A stretch of 26,336 nt of DNA, from the NCBI GenBank assembly GCA_032718475.1, contig JAUCBJ010004636.1, forward strand, positions 1-26,336, in the 5' to 3' direction. Source of the stretch: Nemertoderma westbladi. Its lineage: Eukaryota > Xenacoelomorpha > Nemertodermatida > Nemertodermatidae. The translations under genes and the position numbers were made by a program. The notes beneath the pieces are model-generated. The model did not search any database. It worked only from the letters and a program-made list of their open reading frames with translations, and had not been told where the DNA came from. Positions 10,116-18,698 of this stretch are shown piece after piece. Position 1 is the stretch's first letter; each line of letters starts with the position of its first letter.

Positions 10116-10898
10116 AATTCAAAGGACAAATTCACTTCATATGCATTCCTCGTATGTAAATACTCAGAAATGCATAGGAGCGGGTCTGTGGTGAATTTCG
10201 TTTGAAAATTTGTCTGGTGGGTATTAAAACAAAATTTTTTAATTTTTCATTTAAAGTTTGAAAGTTAAAATTTTAAAATCATAAGTGAACCCAAGACAAA
10301 GCCAAACGCTAAAATAGACATGTCCAAAGACCTGTCTATAAGAGTACAGTGATTTTGAAAGTCAGAAAGGTTGGAAGACATTGTATCCAAATACACCATG
10401 GTCATGGCTATTATACTTAGGAGTGTAAATTGAGTTCAGTAGATTCCACAGATTGGTGCCAACAGTACAACAACCAAGGGTGCTAAAGGTTAGTAGCACC
10501 AGTGGCATACACAGACCCCACTCAGTAGTTTGTAGTGGAGAGAGGCATTCGATAATCAAACCCGTGGGTTTGGTATAGTCGAGCTCCCCAGATAATGTTC
10601 ATTCTAACTACAATATTCTAGTACAAGTTCGGAGAGTAGTTTGGGTATCAAAAAGTGAGTCGGTCACGGCCAGTGTATCTCCAAAGTTTTTGTGCTTTGC
10701 ATGGGAATAGATACTGAAGGTAGCTTAAGAGTGAGACAGGATCTGGGGAGCTGAACCTGAACTGCTGGAAGGCGGGCCAGGTAGCTCGGGAAGTCGATCC
10801 CATCTTATGAACTGATTGGTCTATCCACAGATTAACTAACTTACATAATCTAATCTGTTTGGATATATATATATATGCATTGGATGATATAATTAATT
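10116..10898. other. non-coding stretch between LINE stub and unknown ORF, no gene
   Basis: No coding motif is recognised on either strand. A short TA dinucleotide run is present at about 10863-10876. The minus-strand frame at 10362-10559 has no signature. Confidence 0.5.
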
Positions 10899-11760
10899 AT
10901 GAAAAAACATATCCCAGTGGAACCTAGGAGAGGGTGGACCACTAAGGAAGAAGCGGAGTTGCAGTTTACTCGCCATGGGTGCAAAGACTCAAATGTGTAC
11001 TACCATGGGCGATCCGTGATAGAGTTGAACCCAAATATTAAGTCTAATTATGAAAAGGGATTGAGGAAAGACAGGTTGAAGGCGGTCGAAGACCGGATGG
11101 AGACATTGCGGCGTAAATATATGAGCCGATACCCTTATGACTTCGTGTGATGTGAGCACAAACCCTGACGAGGAGATCGCTAGAATGTACCACATGAACT
11201 TGTGTCTGTCGCACGACGAACCCTTATGTGCCATTAGAGACCTGTTTGACGGAATGCATTTATACCGAAGAACCCGAGGAGAAGATAAGGAAATGGCGAA
11301 GGTCTTCAGTATATACAAACTGTTCTATAAATGTAGAGAGTGCATGAACAAACAAGACGTCTCCATTCCCGATCGTATAAATGAACAAAACCCCAAGCCG
11401 ATATTAATGCGGTGTAAGGTGCATCAATTCCTCAGGAATAACGAAGGAGGATATCTGATGAGTAACCCAATGATAAAAGATCGATTTAAACAGGAAGAAA
11501 ACCCCGAGGCCTGTTACACTGACTGTTACGACTCTGGATCCTTACACTGAGATTGGACCTCGTACTACTCCTGCTTTAGTGGAGATGACTGCAGCCATTA
11601 GGCTTTATCGAGTGTACAAGGATTTGGAGGCGCGGTTCGAAGCGGCACACGACTCGAGTACCAATCACTCCACAACATTCACTTCGCCACATCCGGAGAA
11701 GAGGCTCACGTCTGAGCATCAGGATGAGATAGAGGCATTGCGACAGGAAGAATGAGTGGC
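10899..11760 (+). pseudogene. unrecognised decayed coding stretch with a Cys/His metal-binding pattern
   Basis: I do not recognise this gene. Three plus-strand frames follow each other, each shifted by one: 10899-11150 (83 codons, basic, many Glu/Lys/Arg), 11137-11550 (137 codons), and about 11522-11755 (open until a TGA, then open again to about 11865). The first two overlap by 14 bases (ATG to TGA). The middle part contains KCREC and RCKVH, giving a C-x2-C-x23-C-x2-H pattern (about 11329-11420) that could bind zinc. The third part is helical and charged (EARFEAAHDSS, then EHQDEIEALRQEE). The simplest reading is one gene broken by two frameshifts and a stop. Overlapping frames with programmed shifting, as in retroelements, are possible but unsupported. 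It lies between two BEL copies and may belong to another mobile element. Confidence 0.4.
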
Positions 11761-11879
11761 GAAGGAGAAACAACTTTTCGAAGAACATATAGCCGAGTAC
11801 AATAGGACTGCGGATAGACACCAAGTAGAAACTGGGAGAGTTACCTGGTTGATATCTATCGTCTAGGATGCCGGTATAC

Positions 11880-14555
11880 GTATTCTTCCTTATTGTTGCG
11901 GGATCTCTACTTACCCTTTTTTTGGGGGTTATTCTGTAAATAACGGTCCGTTGGAGTATGGAAATCCGCATGTAGCAGCTTATGGTGTAATCTACTACAC
12001 TCCACACATCCGTCTTTACTATTCAGGCACTGGCATCGTACATGACCTGGAGCAAGACATGCCCAACAGGTGTCTAATGACTTCACTTGAACCCTTCGCT
12101 GTTCTGAGCTCAGCTCTTTGAAGCGTCTACAACTGTCCAACTTGTTATCGTCTGATTTCACTTCCTTTAACAAATAGAACTGACATCCTACAAATCCGTC
12201 CGACAACTCCTGTTGATTTGTTCTGGGTCTATCTGACCTCTCACCTGACCATACTTGCAAGTCTGGTCTAAAGGTAGGGGTACTCGGATTGTATCTGTTG
12301 ATTGAGTTAAACGTCACAGTTGGTTTGTTTTCATCGAAACTTACCACTGACCTTCTGATAGCAGGCTTTGTCTCTCTCATGTTCTCTTCTGAGAAGTTCG
12401 ACTTCATCTCTGCTACCGCGTCTGTGGCTATCATGTCGTGGATATGTCTGAGTGTTAACACCTTGTCCTAACCCTCTAGTTTGTTTTATAATTTTTGCCA
12501 TTTTTGTTGATAACGCATGTTTAGGCGTCTTATTATGCTCTTCAAAACCTCTGTGTGATCACCAAGATGTGGTAGATTCACCGTCTTTAAAATATCTAGG
12601 GCATTCGAAATGACGTTGGCCAAGTTTAACAATTCCAGTGGAGTTGTAATTTTTCCACTCTTGCCCAAATCCTCTACTATTGACTGCGCCATTTTGGTTT
12701 TATTCCCGTAGATATCGCTAAGGGTCTTCATCGTTAATTCAAATGCCCTTTCATTCCCGACGAAATTGTTGGCAATGGCCCTTGGAGCATTTGCAATAGG
12801 TAATTGAATTTTTCATTTGGGGTAAAGGTACTGTTAGTCAACTACTTATTGACATAAGTCTTAAACGTCCTCCAATGGTTGCCCACAAACTTCTGGGGTT
12901 GTTGCACCGGCAATCCCTGCCTGGTGGCAAACTTACCAATGTCTCTAAGGGTGGCATTATTCCAGGTCATCAAGTTGGTCAACTCTGCAGGACCGTCGAG
13001 TCTGGCACCTTCTCGAGGGTTCATACTTACCTGCTCTACCATAGTCTCTCCTCCTTTCCGGTTTTAGGGGTTCCCCTTCATCACTTGAGTCAGTATTATT
13101 TACCTGATCTCGCAGTGGTTTGCAACCTGAAGCTCTAATCCAAGCCTCTTCTATAAACCTCTTGTCTGAGTGCAAAAAAAATTGGGATTGCAGATCGTAG
13201 GAACAGGTGTTCTTACCTGAGGCCTTTGTGTTATTGTCACCTCTGATATGCTTACTCGTGCACCTGGCTATGTTTCACCTTGTTCTTGTCTGCTGGGATT
13301 AGAATTAGTCCTTACCTGGGCTGCTTCTCTTAGCTGTAGGTTGCTAAGCATTTCCATTATAGGCTGGATGTGCGGAGATATAGCTTGCGCTATACTGGCA
13401 CTTAACTACTCCCTTGTGATGAATTCCTGACTAGGGTTCCATTGAGATGTCGGCTCTATTTGGCTAAGAATTTTCCTTTCATACGACCCTTTTTCCGGTT
13501 TAACCTGGAAGTTTTCCTTCGAACTGCGTCAATGATCCATTGGCGGATTCCAAACCCGCAGGTTTGGTTTGCCCGATGTTCGTCCTCTAAGAGTTTCCTC
13601 TAAGAACTGGTCTGAGTCATGATAATAGTCTACTCGTGGAGCACCCTCTTGATGGCACGGATCTTGTGCAATCAGCGAGGCACTAATACCAACCAGTGTG
13701 CGATATGCAGAGAATGGTTTTGCGATCTAAGTACTCTTGATAGTTGGACAAGGTACAGGTATTGTCGGCAGTGATTCATGTTTAACCGGAGATCACGCCT
13801 CTTGCACAGCCTTCTGTTGCGCGAATAAACTTCGTAACTCAGTACCTACACTCGCCCCACATCCCTCTAGCATTCGCATACCCTTTTCGGCAATTTCATT
13901 CACCCTCCTTGTATGCTCCTCGCTTTCTAAGTCCAACCTCGTACTTTCTAATTAGTCCAACTTACGTTGTTCTGCTTCCCTTGCAATCCTCGCGGCAGTT
14001 TCTGCCTTCAATTTCGCCTGTTCTTCATGTAGCAATCGCCTTTCATGTTCGAGTTGAAGTTCTTGCTCTTTGCATTCGCATTCAAGTTTAAGTTTGAGTT
14101 CCATGCTCTTGCTTTCACGTTGGAGTTCGCATTCTTCGCGTTCATGTTGGAGTTCGCGTTCTTTGCATTCACATTGAAGTTTAAGTTTGAGTTCCTTGCG
14201 CTCGCATTCACGTTGAAGTTCGTATTCTTTGCGTTCACTTTGGAGTTCACGTTCGAGTCCTTTCAAGTTGCAACTCTTGCAGTTTCGCTTCAACTCTGTG
14301 ACTGCGCTCCTCTTCTCATTCGGCTTCCTTCCTGGCCTCTGCTGCGCGTAAAATTTCCTTCTGTTGTTCATCTAGCTGGCGTCTTCTTTCTTCTGCGGAG
14401 TTCTGAGAAACAATAGATCTGGCGCATACAACCTTTCCTCTCACGTGACTAACCTGGGAGTCTCCACTGTTTCTGGATACATCCTCGGGCGGAGTGAGTG
14501 ACCTCCGCTGGATATTCTCCATCGCTGGCAGCACCTCACCTGGTACTACTTCTAC
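11880..14555 (-). mobile_element. decayed BEL/Pao LTR retrotransposon, copy 2 (mainly gag)
   Basis: On the minus strand this copy starts inside gag, at the equivalent of 6990 in copy 1, and runs through the coiled-coil region, a DUF1759-like region and the zinc knuckles to about 11907. It carries no protease, reverse transcriptase or integrase. Its 5' edge is a direct junction with the 3' end of LINE copy B. Copies 1 and 2 are the same family, in opposite orientation, and overlap for about 600 bases. No LTR was identified. Confidence 0.82.
11907..14555 (-). pseudogene. BEL/Pao gag (pseudogene), coiled coil to zinc knuckles
   Basis: Reading from 14555 downward: the ENIQRRSLTPPED block; a long charged repeat region at about 14280-13960 with EKRS, ERELQSERKEYEL and similar repeats, ending AREAEQRKLD; and a decayed middle with several stops. 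A region with GNHWRTFKTYVNK (near 12850) and NEKFNYLLQMLQG fits the DUF1759 core of Pao gag. The frame from about 12780 to 11907 is nearly continuous, with two stops near 12470-12490. It ends in two knuckles: CWACLAPGHVRCQC (C-x2-C-x4-H-x4-C) and CVECSRLHHKLLH, together at 11970-12068. Such paired knuckles bind nucleic acid in BEL/Pao gag. Frameshifts near 12800 and 14320 show that it is inactive. Confidence 0.82.
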
Positions 14556-15165
14556 TAATAGGATCGGCATGTTGCATTGCAGCTGCATTTTTAAGAATGC
14601 TGTGCCGTCTTATCGACAAAATTGCCACGCCACAACTCCCTATCACCCATGACATTTGCTAGATCATCCGCATCTTCAAGGCCAGTGTCCTTTAAGATGC
14701 GTCTCAAGAAAGTCATGGGCTGTCCACCATGCTTATTCACTAAATGGGGCTGCCAAAGTACAAGATTATGCACTGGCTGGTCCTCACGGCGAAAGCAATG
14801 TCCTGCAAAGCAGAGGCGATTTTGTTCTAGTGTCAAGCTTGGGGGAACCAATGAGACACCTCCAATGTTATATAGTGTCTGGTTGGAGATGTGTGCATTG
14901 TACTTGACACAATGAACCCGGCATAGAATTCTGGTGAATGTGCCATCCAGAGATTTGGTGTCCTCAGCAGTTAGAGTCCAGCATGAACTCCCATAGAGGA
15001 GTACTGAATCTACTGCTGCTCTAAATAATCGGACCTTAAGTTTCCGATTAATTCTCGGTGACTTCCAAATCCTGGAAACCCTATTCAAGGCTGCCCATGC
15101 CGTTCCCTTACGTATTCGAAGGTCCTCACCTAACTTCCGGATCCATGATCCCAGGTAACAGAAGT
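14555..15165 (-). mobile_element. 5'-truncated LINE family C (copy B)
   Basis: About 610 bases on the minus strand are near-identical (roughly 95% by eye) to the 3' part of copy C2 at 18080-18690. The 5' break is at about 15165, just inside the YLGSWI motif region. The 3' end comes after the 40-base UTR and joins BEL gag through GATCCTATTAGTAG. Short triplet sequence rather than poly-A marks the 3' junction. Confidence 0.88.
14591..15163 (-). pseudogene. LINE family C reverse transcriptase C-terminal fragment
   Basis: The frame is open across the entire fragment, from the truncation point to the stop at 14591-14593. It contains LGSWIRK, RIWKSPRINRKLKVRLFRAA, VLLYGSSCWTL, LRFAGHCFRR-like (here LCFAGHCFRR) and LVLWQP, the conserved C-terminal connection region of this LINE group. 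There are no disabling mutations, but the catalytic palm is missing, so it is a truncated fragment rather than a gene. The first internal ATG (15086-15088) is unlikely to be a real start. Confidence 0.8.
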
Positions 15166-15565
15166 AAAAATTAAAATAATGTAATCTGATCAGAGATTGT
15201 GAAACGACCTAAATTCTCAATTTAGCTAATTTGATTTACAATAGATACTTCGAAAAAACACTAGCTAGCATAAATAACAAAAAATAATTTAAAAAATACA
15301 AGATATTTTTTATGTCTTAATTCAGTGCAACCCCACCCCCCTCTGAATCTTAATGAAATTGAGTGGAATATTAGCATTCGGAAGTGGCAAGTTTTAGCAT
15401 TGTCTCGAGGCTATTTAATTGCTAAACAATCTACTGTAGAACACTCTAAAAAGGAAAGTAATAAAAACTGTGTCTTAATAGCAGATAGGTGGGGAAACTA
15501 GACGAAATAAAACTCCATCCCTCTCCAGGGGAAATTGGACGCAAGTGACAGCTTATTACGGCTAG
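15166..15565. other. AT-rich non-coding stretch, no gene
   Basis: No coding signature is seen. The short sequence TAAATTCTCAATTTAG (about 15210-15226) recurs in inverted orientation at about 15979-15996, outside the foldback element. This hints at an older, larger inverted structure but is too short to call. Confidence 0.5.
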
Positions 15566-15879
15566 AGTTCCGTATATAACTGCATTTTTAAAACATATGT
15601 CATTGTTACTATGGCAACAATGTAGAGTTCTAGAACAACAGAAAAGTATTATATACTATTCTAGAACACTAATAAAATAAAAAAATATAATGTTCTAGAA
15701 CATATAGCTCTAAAATATATAATTTAAAAAATAACTAGCTATATGTTCTCGAACAATAATTTTTTTATTATATTTTTGTTCTAGAATAGTGTATATTATA
15801 TATTTTTTGTTTTAGAACTCTTCACTGTTGCCATGGTAACATAGATTTATGTTATAAAAAAGCAGTTCTATACGGAACT
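15566..15879. mobile_element. 314-bp foldback element / MITE with about 144-bp inverted arms
   Basis: The left arm (15566-15709) and right arm (15737-15879) are imperfect reverse complements along their whole length, around a 27-base loop. Matching landmarks on both arms are AGTTCCGTATA at the ends, ACTATGGCAAC paired with GTTGCCATGGT, ACTATTCTAGAAC, and ACATATAGCT at the loop side. No open frame is present, so mobility would need a transposase from elsewhere. No clear target-site duplication was found, so the superfamily is unknown. The arms carry repeated TTCTAGAA palindromes. Confidence 0.85.
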
Positions 15880-16479
15880 GTTACCATTATTACTCCCATA
15901 AATAAAACTGTAACCTGTTCTATTGTGTTTAGTTTAGTGTTTTGGTTAAAATAACATGCCACTGCAACCTGCTCCTTTCCCTAAATTGAGAATTTAACAT
16001 TGAGGCGGGATTTAAATTCACCAAGGCTGGTTTTGCGTCCAGTTCCCCCCCCCCCCCCCTGTCTCCCTAATAGATAGTAATTAAATAGACTCAATAAAAC
16101 ACTTTTCAAACGCTTGTAGTTAAGGATTGAAAGCGAAAATTAATATTTTGACGCGTTAAGATTTTTAGAATAATTGGTGGCCAAGTCACTCAATTAAGAC
16201 ACAATATTCCAGGAGATGGCGTAGGTACTGGCAATTACCAATAACATATTATAAAAATAGCTATTAAAATAAGTTGTTTCAAAATTATTTATAAAATTTA
16301 AAATAAACTAAATAATAAAATAAATAAATAAATAAATAAAATAAACAAAATTTATTTATATTCAAAATTATAATACTTACTATTGAAATGAATCATTAAA
16401 AAATGTTATAGGAGACTTTTATTATAAAATCCTTCTAATATATGAAAAATTAATGTAAAAACCTGTGCCTACTAAATTG
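15880..16479. other. AT-rich non-coding stretch with poly-C run and AAAT microsatellite
   Basis: A run of 15 C lies at 16045-16059 and an (AAAT)n-like stretch at about 16312-16350. No coding motif is seen. The sequence changes abruptly into LINE at about 16480. Confidence 0.6.
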
Positions 16480-17089
16480 TTCATAATTGTGGTTGACTAT
16501 GTTCTACGCATGTCCTTAGATCATCATAATAATAATGGGGTGATGATCACTCCACCTACTGGCTCCAGAAGTCGAGGAAATCCTGCCAAGTACCTAACTG
16601 ATCTAGACTTTGCTGATGACTTAGGAGTACACTCAGAATCATTAGAGGGAGCCCAACGGCTCCTCAGCTCATTATAACATGCTGCTTCTAGTGGTGGTCT
16701 TTTTATTAACTCCAGAAAGACCAAAATTTTGACAGTTAACTTTAAAAGTCCTCAGCAAGTCTCTGATCGGATGAGCATAAGCTCAAAGGATGGTACGCTT
16801 GAGCATGTGGATGACTTATGTTACCTGGGATCATGGATCCGGAAGTCAGGTGAGGACCTTCGAATACGTAAGGGAAAGGCATGGGCAGCCTTGAGTAGGC
16901 TTTCCAGGATTTATAAGTCAACGAGAATTAATCGGAAACTTAAGGTCCGATTATTTAGAGCAACAGTAGTTCCAGTACTCCTCTATGGGAGTCCATGCTG
17001 GGCTCTAACTGCTGAGGACACCAAATCTCTGGATGGCACATTTACAAGAATGCTACGCCGGGTTCATTGTGTCAAGTACAATGCACACA
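16480..17089 (+). mobile_element. LINE family C fragment C1, truncated at both ends
   Basis: About 610 bases match 17752-18360 of the next copy at roughly 95% by eye. The fragment covers the reverse transcriptase from FIIVVDYVLRMSLDHH through the catalytic FADD (16609-16620) to CVKYNAH. A TAA near 16674 replaces a sense codon, otherwise the frame is kept. It ends at 17089 in ATGCACACA, where the next LINE copy begins directly. It has no 3' UTR of its own. Confidence 0.87.
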
Positions 17090-18659
17090 GTACACGTGTA
17101 CTCCCAGATATTCCCATTGGCGATATCTCCTTTGCAGAAGTGAAGGCTGCTGCAAAGAGCATTAAGACCAATCGTGCCAATGGAGTAGATGGTGTTCCCC
17201 CTGAGGTCTTTAAAATACCTGAGTGTTTAAAGCTCATCTATCCCATCATAGTAGACATGTACCGAACAACAAGAGTCCCACAAGAAATGAAAACAAATAA
17301 GTTGGTGCCAGTTCCCAAGAAGGGCAACCTAACACTCTATGGTTTTCGGGGAATCTCATTGATTGCTGCAAAGCTATACAATAGGATTCTATTAAATCGC
17401 ATCAGGGATCCCATTGAGAGACTGCTCCGTGGAAATCAGAATGGGTTCCGTAAAGGTCGTGGGACCATGGAGCCCATTTTGGCACTTAGAAGGATAATTG
17501 AAGAGTTATCAAAAAAGAAAGACAGGCATCTGGCTGTTATCTTTGTTGACTTCTTCAAGGCCTTTGATTCAGTCTCTCGCTCACGTATGTTCAGCATACT
17601 TTCATTATATGGAATTCCTGATGAAATTATTGCAGCAATCAGATCAGTATACGATGGTTCGACAACATTTGTGTCTACTGTTGATGGTGACACAGAACCA
17701 TTTGAAGTGTTATGGTGCGTCCTCCAGGGAGACACACTTGCACCATTCTTCTTCATAATTGTGGTTGACTATGTTCTACGCATGTCCTTAGATCATCATA
17801 ATGATGATGGGGTGATGATAACTCCACCTACTGGCTCCAGTAGTCGAGGAAATCCTGCCAAGTACCTAACTGATCTAGACTTTGCTGATGACTTAGGAGT
17901 ACTTTCAGAATCATTAGAGGGAGCCCAACGGCTCCTCAGCTCCTTCCTCATGCTGCTTCTAGTTTTGGTCTTTTTATTAACTCCAGAAAGACCAAAATTC
18001 TGACAGTTAACTTTGAAAGTCCTCAGCAAGTCTCTGATCGGATGAGCATAAGGTCAAAGGATGGTATGCTTGAGCATGTGGACGACTTCTGTTACCTGGG
18101 ATCATGGATCCTGAAGTCAGGTGAGGACCTTCGAATACGTAAGGGAAAGGCATGGGCAGCCTTGAATAGGCTTTCCAGGATTTGGAAGTCGCCGAGGAGT
18201 AATCGGAAACTTAAGGTCCGATTATTTAGAGCAGCAGTAGTTCCAGTACTCCTCTACGGGAGTCCATGCTGGGCTCTAACTGCTGAGGACACCAAATCTC
18301 TGGGTGGCACATTCACAAGAATGCTACGCCGGGTTCATTGTGTCAAGTACAATGCACACATCTCCAACCAGACACTATATAACATTGGAGGTGTCTCATT
18401 GGTTCCCCCAAGCTTGACACTAGAACAAAATCGCCTCCGCTTCGCAGGACATTGCTTTCGCCGTGAGGACCAGCCAGTGCATAATCTTGTACTTTGGCAG
18501 CCTCATGGAGTGAATAAGCATGGTGGACAGCCCATGACTTTCTTAAGACGCATCTTAAAGGACACTGGCCTTAAATATGCGGATGATCTAGCAAATGTCA
18601 TGGGTGATTGGGAGTTGTGGCGGTGCAATTTTGTTGACAAGCCGGCACAGCATTCTTAA
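17090..18659 (+). pseudogene. LINE family C reverse transcriptase pseudogene
   Basis: Motifs in order are NRANGVDGVPPEVFK (fingers), PVPKKGN, YGFRGISLI, QNGFRKGRG, the motif A region FVDFFKAFDS (17542-17571), LQGDTLAPFFFIIVVDYVLR, and the catalytic FADD (17881-17892). A one-base deletion at about 17945, judged against fragment C1, shifts the frame so that it ends at 18003. The remainder continues in the next frame to 18659 with YLGSWI, LLYGSPCWAL, FAGHCFRRED and LVLWQP. The open frame 16729-18003 fuses the C-terminal part of C1 to the N-terminal part of C2 in frame. This is a product of the junction, not a natural protein architecture. Confidence 0.88.
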
Positions 18660-18698
18660 AAATGCAGCTGCAATGCAGCATGCCGATCGTAGTAGTAG
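17090..18698 (+). mobile_element. LINE family C copy C2, 5'-truncated, with intact 3' end
   Basis: About 1.6 kb covers the reverse transcriptase from its fingers to the stop codon at about 18657-18659, then a roughly 40-base 3' UTR ending GCCGATCGTAGTAGTAG. The endonuclease is absent. The minisatellite begins at the base after the triplet tail. This is the most complete family-C copy in the window. Confidence 0.9.

Noticed and set aside
10454-10475. TGGTGCCAACAG resembling an LTR primer binding site
   Set aside because: No flanking LTR repeat, no downstream gag of matching orientation, and no clear match to a tRNA 3' end.
11625-11645. GGTTCGAAGC as a tRNA B box
   Set aside because: No A box at proper spacing and no cloverleaf; the bases fit an open frame instead.
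11868-11938. Short hydrophobic plus-strand peptide (MPVYVFFLIVAG...) resembling a membrane anchor
   Set aside because: It is antisense to the Lys-rich end of BEL copy 2 gag; hydrophobic codons are expected opposite Lys-rich codons.
10558-13569. AAACCCG-GGTTTGG blocks at 10558 and 13551 as a shared repeat
   Set aside because: The motif is a short self-palindrome and the flanks do not match.
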